A stretch of DNA of 64,000 nucleotides from QYOJ01 sp964449285. GTDB taxonomy: Bacteria > Bacteroidota > Bacteroidia > Bacteroidales > FEN-979. The translations under genes were made by a program, and so were the position numbers. The stretch is taken from assembly GCA_964449285.1 (NCBI GenBank), contig CAYUZX010000009.1, positions 1 to 64,000 on the forward strand, read 5' to 3'. Of the stretch, positions 16,872 to 25,176 are shown in pieces (position 1 is the first letter of the stretch; each line of letters begins with the position of its first letter). Below the pieces are notes generated by a model. The model was not told where the DNA came from. It ran no database searches and worked only from the letters and a program-made list of their open reading frames with translations.

Positions 16872-17270
16872 TTAAAAGATTGCTTTGAACTCTTTCGGAA
16901 TATCGACAGGCTTGTGGTCATCACCAATGAAGATGGTTTTAATCTCTCCCCGGGCCAGAGCAAGTCCCGTTTGTTTATTCAATATTTTCTGCCTGAATTT
17001 CAGGTACGGCTCCTCGCATACAGCACGGGTCTGAATCTCAATCTCATCATAAAGTTTTGCCTCACGCATATAGCGGACATGGACATCCGTGACAACAAGT
17101 AAAATATTGCTGGCATGGACTAGATTATTTAATTCCAGGTCCTTGAACATATCCCATCGCGCATGTTCAAAATAATTCAGGTAGACTGAGTTATTTACAT
17201 GTCCGTAGGAATCAAGTTCATACCCCCTTACCGAGGTAGTGGTGATATGGATTTTTGGGGAAGTATTCAT
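16872..17270 (-). CDS. Acyl-CoA thioesterase, 4-hydroxybenzoyl-CoA thioesterase/YbgC type
   Basis: 132 aa single hotdog domain. The N-terminal motif RGYELDSYGHVNNSVYLNYFEHAR contains the Asp-x-x-Gly-His-Val-Asn-Asn active-site pattern of the 4HBT family. It hydrolyses acyl or aroyl thioesters. Its start overlaps the stop of the dehydratase gene upstream by 4 bases, indicating coupled translation. In this setting it could release or edit aryl intermediates of the polyene pathway. Confidence 0.85.
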   Translation of the reverse strand: MNTSPKIHITTTSVRGYELDSYGHVNNSVYLNYFEHARWDMFKDLELNNLVHASNILLVVTDVHVRYMREAKLYDEIEIQTRAVCEEPYLKFRQKILNKQTGLALARGEIKTIFIGDDHKPVDIPKEFKAIF

Positions 17271-17656
17271 GCGACAAGCGATTTGTATTTAAAAAAAACA
17301 TGTTCATCGTCTGAAATAGAAGCAGTTACCTTGATACACCCATCATCATTTTCTTTCAGGATACAATCAACTGTAAGTTCAGGGTGTTCATGTGGATTGA
17401 TCATGGAGAGGAACTTAATATTATCTGCTTCCAGGAGCCGAACTTTTTTATTGGTAATCTCAGATATGATCTCAGTGATCATGCGGAGTTGGCACACACC
17501 CGGAACAACCGGATTTCCCGGAAAATGACCCGTGTAGATTGGATGTCCTGAATCCAGCAAGATGGTAACATGGTAAGAGGAGGTGAGACTGACATGTGTC
17601 TCGTCACCATCATTTTCAGCGATTTGTAGAATTCGAAAAAAGGTACCCTTCAACAT
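17267..17656 (-). CDS. Hotdog-fold beta-hydroxyacyl-ACP dehydratase-like protein (FabZ/ApeI-like)
   Basis: About 129 aa from the ATG at 17656; a GTG at 17668 is also in frame, but the -7 box at 17682-17689 favours the ATG. The motif YTGHFPGNPVVPGVCQL contains the active-site His of FabZ-type dehydratases. The acidic residue that normally follows (PGVxxxE) appears to be replaced (PGVCQLRM), as I recall for ApeI-like dehydratases of aryl-polyene systems. Expected role is removal of water from 3-hydroxyacyl-ACP to build the polyene. It is the first gene of the block that runs through thioesterase, crotonases and KSIII. Confidence 0.75.
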   Translation of the reverse strand: MLKGTFFRILQIAENDGDETHVSLTSSYHVTILLDSGHPIYTGHFPGNPVVPGVCQLRMITEIISEITNKKVRLLEADNIKFLSMINPHEHPELTVDCILKENDDGCIKVTASISDDEHVFFKYKSLVA

Positions 17657-17681
17657 AGCAGATAACACAGAATGTTATGGG

Positions 17682-17689
17682 CAAAGGTA
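17682..17689 (-). promoter_or_regulatory. Bacteroidota -7 box ahead of the dehydratase-thioesterase-crotonase operon
   Basis: Minus strand TACCTTTG, a full TAnnTTTG match, 26 bases from the ATG at 17656. Confidence 0.5.
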
Positions 17690-17705
17690 CAGAAAAAGAG
17701 GTTGG

Positions 17706-18320
17706 TTAGAAATACATTTTTATTCCGGTCAAAATACTGTCTACTGCGACAGAAGCCAGAATCAGCCCGCTGATACGGCTCAGTATACTGGCACCGGTAT
17801 CACCGATTGTTTTTTGAATGCGGGTTGCGAACAGCAGGAGTACCAGCGTTACGCCAAGCACCACAAGCATTACCAGCGATGTAATCGCCTGGTCCATGAT
17901 GTTGAACCGATGGTTGTCGGTCAGTAGAACTGCTGCCATCATCGCTCCCGGGGAAGCAATAGACGGAACAGAGATCGGGAAGACAGCTATATCATCATTA
18001 GCTTTTTTGGTCTTCAAACGTGAAATTTCATGTTCCGGTTTACTCTCACCGAAAATCATGGTTAGCCCGAAAATGAAGAGCACCAATCCACCTGCAATCT
18101 GGAATGCAGAGAGAGGTATCGACATCGCTTCCAGAAAAAACTGCCCGACAATTACAAATCCTAATAATATAAGGGTTGAGATTACGAAGGCTTTCAGCGC
18201 GACCTTCTTTCTCATCACAGCATCGTACCCTATTGTGTATGCCAGGAAAACGGGGATTGTCCCAACAGGGTCAATGACTGCAAAAAAGTAGACGAAATCT
18301 TTAACAATGGGATCCCACAT
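17706..18320 (-). CDS. MarC family integral membrane protein
   Basis: 204 aa with six predicted membrane segments. The N-terminal FVYFFAVIDPVGTIPVFLAYT block and the central AVFPISVPSIASPGAMMAAVLL block are the MarC signatures. Function is not established for the family. The start is 6 bases after the stop of the DUF3261 gene, so it is the last gene of that operon. It may be a passenger. Confidence 0.88.
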   Translation of the reverse strand: MWDPIVKDFVYFFAVIDPVGTIPVFLAYTIGYDAVMRKKVALKAFVISTLILLGFVIVGQFFLEAMSIPLSAFQIAGGLVLFIFGLTMIFGESKPEHEISRLKTKKANDDIAVFPISVPSIASPGAMMAAVLLTDNHRFNIMDQAITSLVMLVVLGVTLVLLLFATRIQKTIGDTGASILSRISGLILASVAVDSILTGIKMYF

Positions 18321-18326
18321 AAATGA

Positions 18327-19076
18327 TTAATTGATAGAGAGTAAAGATAGAGAAAACTGTAATCTTATGATGGAGTTGACAAGTGTGATTCGCAACGGGA
18401 ATTTATTCTGATAACCGGTGAATGTGATCAAAGCCTGATCAGCGATGTTAGAATTACCGCGAATTTCAACCAGCGTATCCCCTGATGATGTAAACAGATC
18501 CCATCTCTTTAGTTCCCCCTGCTTACTCTTGTAAACCAGGAAGTTTGATTCATCCTGAACGTAATGTTTGCTTGGTTCGGAAGCCTCTTCAGATGCAAAA
18601 AGCAGCCTGAAATCAGTTTTCATGATCTTCCAAAGCATCTTTTTATTTAACGGCTCAAAGCAATAATTTACCTTGAAGTAATTGGTCCCGATCTCAATAT
18701 CAAAATAGGTCATCCCAAACTCATTGCTGAAAACAACTCTGTAGGAATTTAACCAGGTGGGATGAGTTTCTACCCTTTCGATGGCCGAATCTGGCATCAG
18801 GAAACCGGAATCCGGCATCTTTTTAATAAACACCAATCCAGTCAGATGATGCTCCCCGATATTCAAGGCTGCTTTGAAAAGGGCTTTGTCAAATGTAAGG
18901 GCGGAGAAGGGAGTGGGTAGCGGGCAGTTAACTGTAGGCAGTAGGCAGTTGGCAGTTGGCAAATGGGTTTCAGCCGATTTTTGATCAGAAACTGACACCA
19001 GATGTGGGGGTTTTATTGACTGGCATCCGGTGAATATGATCAGAGTAACGAAGCTAGCGAAGAATAAATACCTCAT
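18327..19076 (-). CDS. DUF3261 domain-containing lipoprotein
   Basis: 249 aa with a lipoprotein signal (FVTLIIFTGCQS, lipobox Cys18). DUF3261 proteins travel with LolA-like proteins and MMPL exporters in aryl-polyene clusters and are thought to help place the product in the outer membrane. Residues about 38-55 (LPTANCLLPTVNCPLPT) are encoded by a ggcagtt heptamer array, and the MPDSGFLMPDS stretch further on by a second degenerate array. Its start overlaps the LolA-like gene by 23 bases. Confidence 0.75.
   Translation of the reverse strand: MRYLFFASFVTLIIFTGCQSIKPPHLVSVSDQKSAETHLPTANCLLPTVNCPLPTPFSALTFDKALFKAALNIGEHHLTGLVFIKKMPDSGFLMPDSAIERVETHPTWLNSYRVVFSNEFGMTYFDIEIGTNYFKVNYCFEPLNKKMLWKIMKTDFRLLFASEEASEPSKHYVQDESNFLVYKSKQGELKRWDLFTSSGDTLVEIRGNSNIADQALITFTGYQNKFPLRITLVNSIIRLQFSLSLLSIN
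18917..18964. repeat. Heptamer array (ggcagtt/ggcagta) inside the DUF3261 gene
   Basis: ggcagta 18937-18943, ggcagtt 18944-18950 and ggcagtt 18951-18957 are flanked by degraded units. They read in the gene as a repeating LPTANC-type peptide. A further degraded array (ggcatca, ggcatct-like) lies near 18785-18821. Confidence 0.85.
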
Positions 19077-19701
19077 CAGGTATAGGCTGATTTAACTGTT
19101 TCTTTGAAAAAGTAATCCGTGTAAAATCGCCCGCCGATTCAAACATCTCCAGTTTATTAACGGTATAATCTGTTTTGGCGAAATAGATGATAATCTTATC
19201 CAGGTTTTCCTTCAATGTAGCAGAAACCGGGGTGAGTGATACGATATAATGACCATTGCTCTGGTCGTAATCTGCTGTGAAAGAGGCATCATCCAGTAGT
19301 GTTCCATTTACGCTACCTATAATGATTCGGTTCACTTCTGCAAACACTCTGTTTGAATTTGTGTTAAACGATTTTACCTCCCCTTCATTCTGGATGCTGA
19401 TCATATCCCCGCGGAGGGCGATGACATAAGAGAATGGATGAATATATTCCCACCGGAGAAACCGATCTTTTTTAAAGTAGAATCTCCCACGTGTGATAAT
19501 TTTATCGTTCAGGATGCTCATCTCTTTCTCCTGGGTAAAGTCACTCGAGATGGTTGCAATCTTTGTCGCTGCCAGGGCTACGCCTTGTTTGATTTGTTGA
19601 ATTGAACCCACATCCAGTGACTTGTGTTGTGCACCGGCAATATGAAATGAAAAGAGCAGTAAGATGGTTATCAGTCTAAACATAGGCTTCAATGTGAGCA
19701 A
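19054..19701 (-). CDS. LolA-like outer membrane lipoprotein carrier protein
   Basis: 215 aa. A signal peptide (FRLITILLLFSFHIAGAQ) is followed by the LolA-type fold: SSDFTQEKEMSIL, GRFYFKKDRFLRWEY and a C-terminal strand pattern. In aryl-polyene loci such proteins are distinct from housekeeping LolA and are thought to shuttle the polyene lipid across the periplasm. It overlaps both neighbours (DUF3261 by 23 bases, deacetylase by 26), showing a tightly packed operon. Confidence 0.82.
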   Translation of the reverse strand: MLTLKPMFRLITILLLFSFHIAGAQHKSLDVGSIQQIKQGVALAATKIATISSDFTQEKEMSILNDKIITRGRFYFKKDRFLRWEYIHPFSYVIALRGDMISIQNEGEVKSFNTNSNRVFAEVNRIIIGSVNGTLLDDASFTADYDQSNGHYIVSLTPVSATLKENLDKIIIYFAKTDYTVNKLEMFESAGDFTRITFSKKQLNQPIPDEVFILR

Positions 19702-20482
19702 GTTGAGAAATTGGGACGATCTTGTAACCCTGTAGTTTCAGCCCGGCAATAAGTTTTTCCAGGAGTTGTGGGGAGCCAGATAAATGATCGTGTAACAGGA
19801 TGATGGAACCGGGATTCACCTTTCTCAGTATCCTTGCTACAGTTTTTTCGGGATCATGATGGATCGTGTCATAGGACCTCACGTTCCAACCGATGACATG
19901 ATAGGAAAGTCTTCTAACTACTTTTGAGAGAGTTGGGTTGATAACTCCAAAGGGTGGGCGGAATAGTAGTGGAGATCTCCCGATAATATCCGATATAGCT
20001 TGTGCAGTATCTGCAAGTTCTTGTTTCATCCGCTTCCCTGTGAAGAAGTCAAACCACACAGAGTGACTCCATGAATGATTCCCAATCAGGTGTCCGGCCG
20101 AATTCATCTCTTGAATCAATAATTCTTTCCCATGTAACTTTTTCCCGATCACAAAGAAGGTGGCAGGTAGTTGCTCCCGTTTCAGAATACTCAGGATAAC
20201 AAGAGTGCTTGCAGGATCAGGGCCGTCGTCAAATGTTAGTGCACAGATCTTCTCTGTGGTTATGTTATGGCAGATTGACGCATGGTGAAAATTTGAGCCG
20301 ATGAAAAATGCCATAAGTATTGATACCCCGATATAAAGGCAAAACAGGATCAGAATGTAAACAAAGGTGTGAGAACAGAGATGTCCATTGAGCCACTCCA
20401 TTCTGCATCCAACGAAATGAATCATGTTGAGTGCAAGGAGCAGGATAAAAAACAGTATGGTCAGATTTCGGAATGTAAACAT
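19676..20482 (-). CDS. Polysaccharide deacetylase family protein with N-terminal membrane segments
   Basis: 268 aa. Two hydrophobic segments (about 8-25 and 40-62) are followed by a NodB homology domain with the Asp-Asp metal site in ALTFDDGPDPAS, the HxxxH pair in IGNHSWSH and RPPFGVINP. It should be a metal-dependent deacetylase anchored in the membrane. A deacetylase of this type is a regular member of flexirubin clusters; the substrate is unknown. It starts one base after the CLF gene ends. Confidence 0.85.
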   Translation of the reverse strand: MFTFRNLTILFFILLLALNMIHFVGCRMEWLNGHLCSHTFVYILILFCLYIGVSILMAFFIGSNFHHASICHNITTEKICALTFDDGPDPASTLVILSILKREQLPATFFVIGKKLHGKELLIQEMNSAGHLIGNHSWSHSVWFDFFTGKRMKQELADTAQAISDIIGRSPLLFRPPFGVINPTLSKVVRRLSYHVIGWNVRSYDTIHHDPEKTVARILRKVNPGSIILLHDHLSGSPQLLEKLIAGLKLQGYKIVPISQLAHIEAYV

Positions 20483-21562
20483 CTATGCCTGGCTCAAAAG
20501 GATTAGGGAGTGGTTGATTCCCCGATAATGATTATATAACAAGATGTGCTTCAGGGCTGGAGGTTTCTTGCTCACATTTAGGATCTCAGGAACTTGTTGT
20601 TCCTTGAGGATTCTTGATGCCAGCCAAACTCCAAATGAGGAAGCAGTCATGTACTCTCCGCAGAGGTGCTTGAACCCGCATGATGGTACATCCGGGAAAG
20701 CTGTTGCGGTTACCCCGTTGTAAACCGGATCAAATCTGCTATCTCCGTTAAGTCCAAGTAAAAGAAGGTCTATGTCACTTGTTTTCAGTCTATTCTTGTC
20801 AAGAAAGAGATGGATCGCAGAAGTGATCTCATCGGAGGATTCGGGCCGGAAGAGCATCTCAACATCCTGCATTAGAGCGTATGAATTGGAGTTTTTTTTC
20901 TCATCCAACAGGAAGAAGGCAGTCCCTTCACCTGCAATCGTGCCTGTCTCAGGATGTTCAAGGAGCTTCAGGCTATCTATGGGTTTCTTGCGCCAGTATC
21001 CCATTCGGTTTTGAATCTGAAACGAGTTTGTGGTCAGTTCATCAGCAGCACCAATAAGAATGCTTGAGGCCCGGCCATTCTCCATCTGCAGAAGGCTGTC
21101 AAGGATTGCACTTTCAAACGAGAACCCTCTGTGCACATATGTGAAGTTATACCCATGGCACTTGATCAGCAGGGCTATCTGAGCACTTACCGTGTTGTGA
21201 GTGGATTGGATAAAGGCGGTTGGGGTCAGAAACTCCTCGTTGTTTTTAATCATATTGCCAAGGAACTTTTCTGTATCTTCAATACAACCGAGTCCGGTTC
21301 CGGTGATAATGGCATCTGGTATCTGGCATCCAGCATCTTCCAGGCAGGTTTTAGCGGCAGCCACTCCCATCTTGATGATTCGCCCCATTCGCCTAACCAT
21401 CTCGGGAGGTATAAACTCCTTGTAATTAGGGTCGATGGCCTTCAGGCGGTTGCCCTCCACCGATACCACATTTTCTAGAAAGCTGTGCGTATCAAGAGTA
21501 GGTTGAGGGGAAATGCAGCCCACACCGTTTATATAGATCCGTTTATTCACTGAAGATTCCAC
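20483..21562 (-). CDS. Ketosynthase-like chain length factor (no active-site Cys), copy 1
   Basis: 359 aa KS fold. The position of the nucleophile (TACSS in true KS) reads VHRGFSFESA, with Phe147 instead of Cys. The first catalytic His is lost (LGLNGDSRFD) while a KHLCGEYMTASSFG block remains. Such inactive partners pair with an active KS to set chain length. The active KS gene lies 12 bases upstream, and a second KS/CLF pair follows the same order at 22893-25173. A 28-base heptamer block encodes the DAGCQIPDA stretch. Confidence 0.82.
   Translation of the reverse strand: MESSVNKRIYINGVGCISPQPTLDTHSFLENVVSVEGNRLKAIDPNYKEFIPPEMVRRMGRIIKMGVAAAKTCLEDAGCQIPDAIITGTGLGCIEDTEKFLGNMIKNNEEFLTPTAFIQSTHNTVSAQIALLIKCHGYNFTYVHRGFSFESAILDSLLQMENGRASSILIGAADELTTNSFQIQNRMGYWRKKPIDSLKLLEHPETGTIAGEGTAFFLLDEKKNSNSYALMQDVEMLFRPESSDEITSAIHLFLDKNRLKTSDIDLLLLGLNGDSRFDPVYNGVTATAFPDVPSCGFKHLCGEYMTASSFGVWLASRILKEQQVPEILNVSKKPPALKHILLYNHYRGINHSLILLSQA
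21311..21338. repeat. Heptamer block (ggcatct type, four units) in CLF copy 1
   Basis: Units ggcatct, ggtatct, ggcatcc and agcatct. The same four-unit block occurs at the homologous position in CLF copy 2 (23721-23748). It encodes GCQIPDA, which is compatible with the fold. Confidence 0.7.
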
Positions 21563-21574
21563 AGATTACGATGA

Positions 21575-22780
21575 TTAAGTTAGCTTTGAGATGATCAGGG
21601 TGGAGTTGTTCCCACCGAAACCAAACGAGTTGGACATGACATGCAGGATGTTTTGTCTTGATAATAGCTTCGTAATAGGCTTTATTTTCAATTCTTTCAT
21701 GGGAGTCGACCACAAGAGATTCGGAAAGATCATCCCATTGCGGATTGAGAGGATTGAGATCACGGCTTCTATTGCTCCGGCAGCCCCCAAAGTATGCCCT
21801 GTGTAGCTCTTCGTAGAACTGAAGAATGGTACAGGATCAAAGATCCGTTCCAGGGCCATTCCTTCCGACAGGTCGTTATTTTCGGTCCCGGTCCCATGAA
21901 CATTGATATAATTAATATCAGATGGTGTCAGATTACTCATATTCAGAGCCTTTTTCATCGCAAGGAAAGCACCCGTTCCATCAGGTGAGCTGGCTGTTTG
22001 GTGGTATGCATCATTGGCATTTCCATACCCGGTTAGCTCGGCAAGGGGCTGTTTCCCTTCCTTCATGACAATCTCTTCGGATTCAAGAACCACATAAGCG
22101 GCGCCTTCGCCAAGTGTCAGCCCAGCCCGGTGTTCATCAAAGGGATGGCATCCGCGTTTATCCAATATCATCAGCGTGTTGAAGCCGTTGAGGGTAAACC
22201 CTGTAACGGAATCGGTACCACCGGCGATCACCCTGTCAACTTTTCCGCTGCGAATCAGGTCTGCCCCAAACATGATGGTATTTGCTGATGAGGAGCAAGC
22301 AGTACTGATCGTGGTGACCAGTTTCCTGATGCCTAGTTCAATTGCAATTCGCTCTGTGCTGTCGCCACAATCATGGTTGATTATATCTTTCAGGCGTCCT
22401 TTTGCAGGATCTCTCAGAAATTCCTTATAGAATACTTCACTACGATCCATTCCACCTACAGTGGTGGCAGACAGAAGTCCGGTTCTAAAGGCGTTAACAT
22501 CATCGATACCAGCTGAACTCAGAGCCTCTTTGGCAGCAATCATCCCAAGGATAGTTGTTCTGGTAAACTGCTCGCTCCCGTTCTGGCCAGCCTGGGTGAG
22601 TAGCTGTTCCATTGAGAGTTTCACCTCGGCAATGGGAATAGATCCCTTATGTAACGTAGGGAAGAGGGTAATCTCACCAATGCCGGTTTTGCCGGCTTCC
22701 AGGGAGGATAGCACTTCAGGTACATTATTGCCGATGGCAGAGATGATCCCAATCCCGGTGATATAGATGCGTTTCGACAT
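21575..22780 (-). CDS. Beta-ketoacyl-ACP synthase (active KS of pair 1)
   Basis: 401 aa with Cys162 (ISTACSSSANT), His295 (NVHGTGTENND) and His329 (YTGHTLGAAG). It is closely similar to the KS at 23965-25173 (shared LLSATTVGGMDR/LISATTVGGMDR, HGTGTxNND and SNSFGFGGNN blocks), so the two are tandem duplicates. It is first in an operon with CLF, deacetylase, LolA-like, DUF3261 and MarC genes, headed by a -7 box at 22805-22812. Role: iterative condensation of the polyene chain with its CLF partner. Confidence 0.9.
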   Translation of the reverse strand: MSKRIYITGIGIISAIGNNVPEVLSSLEAGKTGIGEITLFPTLHKGSIPIAEVKLSMEQLLTQAGQNGSEQFTRTTILGMIAAKEALSSAGIDDVNAFRTGLLSATTVGGMDRSEVFYKEFLRDPAKGRLKDIINHDCGDSTERIAIELGIRKLVTTISTACSSSANTIMFGADLIRSGKVDRVIAGGTDSVTGFTLNGFNTLMILDKRGCHPFDEHRAGLTLGEGAAYVVLESEEIVMKEGKQPLAELTGYGNANDAYHQTASSPDGTGAFLAMKKALNMSNLTPSDINYINVHGTGTENNDLSEGMALERIFDPVPFFSSTKSYTGHTLGAAGAIEAVISILSIRNGMIFPNLLWSTPMKELKIKPITKLLSRQNILHVMSNSFGFGGNNSTLIISKLT

Positions 22781-22804
22781 TCAGTTCAAACAATTTCGTG
22801 GGAG

Positions 22805-22812
22805 CAAAGTTA
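22805..22812 (-). promoter_or_regulatory. Bacteroidota -7 box of the KS-CLF-deacetylase-LolA operon
   Basis: Minus strand TAACTTTG, a full TAnnTTTG match, 25 bases ahead of the KS start at 22780. Confidence 0.5.
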
Positions 22813-22846
22813 ACAGAAAATTCGTTCAACCCAGAGGTTAAAAGCG

Positions 22847-22883
22847 CAGGGTACACAGCATATGGCTCAGGGTACAGAGTATA
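22847..22883. repeat. Imperfect direct repeat between the two KS/CLF pairs
   Basis: cagggtacacagcata (22847-22862) and cagggtacagagtata (22868-22883) differ at two positions. They lie in the 112-base gap that separates the two pairs, which otherwise holds only the promoter box. Confidence 0.6.
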
Positions 22884-22892
22884 CCCTGAAGG

Positions 22893-23954
22893 TTACTTAT
22901 TACTTAGGAGTATCAGGGAGTGGTTGGTATTGCGGTATTGGTTATAGATGAGAATATGCTGCAATTTATCTGAATTCAGGTTGTTAAATTTCACGGAAGC
23001 AGGGATGAGTTGATGCTTCAGTATGTTTGCTGCCAGCCATAAGGCGAAACCGGTTGATGTATAATACTCGCCACAAAGGTGTTTATACCAAAGCTGTTGC
23101 GTTTGCCTGAAAATGCCAGATCCAACGCTGTCATAGACTCTATCAAATTCGATATCACCATTGTATCCAAGGATCACCGCATTAAGCTGGTTTATGTCCA
23201 TTTCATTAGCTGAAAGAAATGTTGCTACGACATCTTCCATATTTGCTGAACCTTCCAGATTGTAAATAGTTTTTGCATCTTTCAGAATACCATAGGTGGA
23301 TGAGTTAGGTTGGTTTTCCAGGAGGAAATAGGCGGCGCCTTCTCCTGCAAGCGCCCCGGGTGTTTTATAGGAAAGTAGCTGAAGGTTGTTTACGGCGAGC
23401 GTCTTCCAGTGGCCAGCTCTTCGTGTGATCTGCAAATGATTATCTGTCATTTCATCGATACCACCTACCAGTGCTGTTGCAGCCACTTCTTCTTCAAATT
23501 GCAAAAGGGCATCCTGAAGAGCACTTTCGAATGAGAAGGAGCGATGTACATAGGTTGAGTTGTAATTGAGGCATTTGAGGGTGATAGCGATTTGTGAGCT
23601 GATGGTGTTATAAGTCGACTGGATAAAAGGGGTTGGACTCATGAGCTGTTCGCCAGCATTCATCGACGATAAAATTTTTTCCGTGTCTTCTACTGAACCA
23701 AGACCAGTTCCAGTGATGATGGCATCCGGCATCTGGCATCCCGCATCAGCCAGGGCGATCTTTGCCGAAGTGATCCCCATCTTGATCAACCGACTCATCC
23801 GGCGGGCTTCGATAGGATTGATGAATTTTTTATAATTCGGATTGATTGCATGGAGGAAATCAGCCGTATATTCCATCACTTCTGGAAGGAACATAGCAGG
23901 ATCGGTTGTCTGCTGTGGAGAGATGAGCCCTATGCCATTGATAAAAGCAGCCAA
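22893..23954 (-). CDS. Ketosynthase-like chain length factor (no active-site Cys), copy 2
   Basis: 353 aa, paralogous to CLF copy 1 (shared PDAIITGTGLG, EDTEK, TYVHRxFSFESA, KHLCGEY). The nucleophile position is Phe140. The start codon is TTG at 23954, immediately next to a heptamer array, and no ATG is available in frame upstream. It is presumed to form a heterodimer with the KS encoded just upstream. Loss of Cys and of the first catalytic His rules out condensation by this subunit alone. Confidence 0.82.
   Translation of the reverse strand: MAAFINGIGLISPQQTTDPAMFLPEVMEYTADFLHAINPNYKKFINPIEARRMSRLIKMGITSAKIALADAGCQMPDAIITGTGLGSVEDTEKILSSMNAGEQLMSPTPFIQSTYNTISSQIAITLKCLNYNSTYVHRSFSFESALQDALLQFEEEVAATALVGGIDEMTDNHLQITRRAGHWKTLAVNNLQLLSYKTPGALAGEGAAYFLLENQPNSSTYGILKDAKTIYNLEGSANMEDVVATFLSANEMDINQLNAVILGYNGDIEFDRVYDSVGSGIFRQTQQLWYKHLCGEYYTSTGFALWLAANILKHQLIPASVKFNNLNSDKLQHILIYNQYRNTNHSLILLSNK
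23721..23748. repeat. Heptamer block (ggcatcc type, four units) in CLF copy 2
   Basis: ggcatcc, ggcatct, ggcatcc and cgcatca, encoding GCQMPDA at the position homologous to the block in CLF copy 1. Confidence 0.7.
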
Positions 23955-23982
23955 TTGTGATTTGTTATTTGTGATTTGGTTT
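23955..23982. repeat. Heptamer array (ttgtgat) spanning a stop and a start codon
   Basis: ttgtgat 23955-23961, ttgttat 23962-23968, ttgtgat 23969-23975, then ttggttt. The stop codon of the KS (23965-23967) lies inside the array and the TTG start of the CLF (23952-23954) directly abuts it. Confidence 0.85.
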
Positions 23983-25173
23983 TTGAAAGATTAGGGATGT
24001 GTTGTTGCCTCCAAACCCAAAGGAGTTGGACATGACTACATTTACGTCGATACCCCGGATCAGCTTAGGAACCGGAGTAAAACGAAGCTCAGGCATCGGG
24101 TTTTCCAAGTTAAGGTTTGGGAGGATGATTCGTTCGGTAATGCAAAGAATTGAGAGAATCGCTTCAGCAGAACCTGCAGCGCTTGTCATGTGACCTGTGA
24201 AAGGTTTCGTGGAGCTGACATCCGGGATCTTCTCAACGAAAAGGCGTCCTATAGCCAGACCTTCAGCAATGTCGTTGTTGTCTGTACCGGTCCCATGAGC
24301 GTTGATATAATCGACTGATAAAGCATTAATTCCGCTGATTTTCAGAGCCCTTTCCATCGCCAGGAAAGCTCCTTTCCCGTCTGGGGTAGAAGCAGTCTGG
24401 TGAAAGGCTTCGCAGGCATTCCCATAGCCCACAAGCTCTGCGAAGATCTTGCGGTTACCTATGTGGGCAGCCTCCTCTGATTCGAGGACCAGATAGGCAG
24501 CACCCTCTCCAAGTGTAAGTCCGTTACGGTTGGCATCGAAGGGCCGGCAAGGCATTTTGTCGAGAATCTTCAGGGCGCTGAATCCATTCACATGGAAGCT
24601 CGTGAGTGCTTCTGTACCTCCGGCAACCACCCTGTCGAGCCGGCCGCTACGGATCATCCTTGCGCCGAGCAAGAGTGCGTTGGCAGCTGAAGAACAAGCA
24701 GTGCTGATGGTTGTTACATAATCACCAATACGGAGTAAATCGGCGATCTTTTCGGTGCTATCGGCACAGTCATAAACATCAATGTACTGATTTTTAGAAT
24801 CGTTAGTGAGAAAGTCGTTAAAATAGAGCTCGCATCTATCCATCCCGCCAACAGTTGTGGCGGAGATCAATCCGGTTCTAAGGTGGGGGAGCTGGTCGAG
24901 TCGGGCATGATGAAATGCCTCTTTTGCAGCAATCATCCCCAGCAGGGTATTGCGTGAATAACCCAATGGGTCAGTTAGTTGAGCGAGTTCAAGAAGCTGT
25001 GCATTGCTCCATGGGACTTCTGCAAACGGGAATTCATCTTTATGAGATGAATCTAAATGCTGAAGTGTTCCTATTCCAGATCTGGATGTTAGAACCGACT
25101 CGATAGTCTCAGGCAGATTCCTGCCAATGCTGGAAAGGATCCCGATTCCGGTAATCACTACCCCCCTGGCCAT
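23965..25173 (-). CDS. Beta-ketoacyl-ACP synthase (active KS of pair 2)
   Basis: 402 aa with Cys160 (ISTACSSAAN), His293 (NAHGTGTDNND) and His328 (FTGHMTSAAG). The duplicate of the KS at 21575-22780. The last residues after FGFGGNNTSLIFQK (PNHK) come from a heptamer array. It starts 3 bases after the end of the ACP gene upstream, giving an ACP-KS-CLF order that suggests the three proteins work together. Confidence 0.9.
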   Translation of the reverse strand: MARGVVITGIGILSSIGRNLPETIESVLTSRSGIGTLQHLDSSHKDEFPFAEVPWSNAQLLELAQLTDPLGYSRNTLLGMIAAKEAFHHARLDQLPHLRTGLISATTVGGMDRCELYFNDFLTNDSKNQYIDVYDCADSTEKIADLLRIGDYVTTISTACSSAANALLLGARMIRSGRLDRVVAGGTEALTSFHVNGFSALKILDKMPCRPFDANRNGLTLGEGAAYLVLESEEAAHIGNRKIFAELVGYGNACEAFHQTASTPDGKGAFLAMERALKISGINALSVDYINAHGTGTDNNDIAEGLAIGRLFVEKIPDVSSTKPFTGHMTSAAGSAEAILSILCITERIILPNLNLENPMPELRFTPVPKLIRGIDVNVVMSNSFGFGGNNTSLIFQKPNHK

Positions 25174-25176
25174 TCA

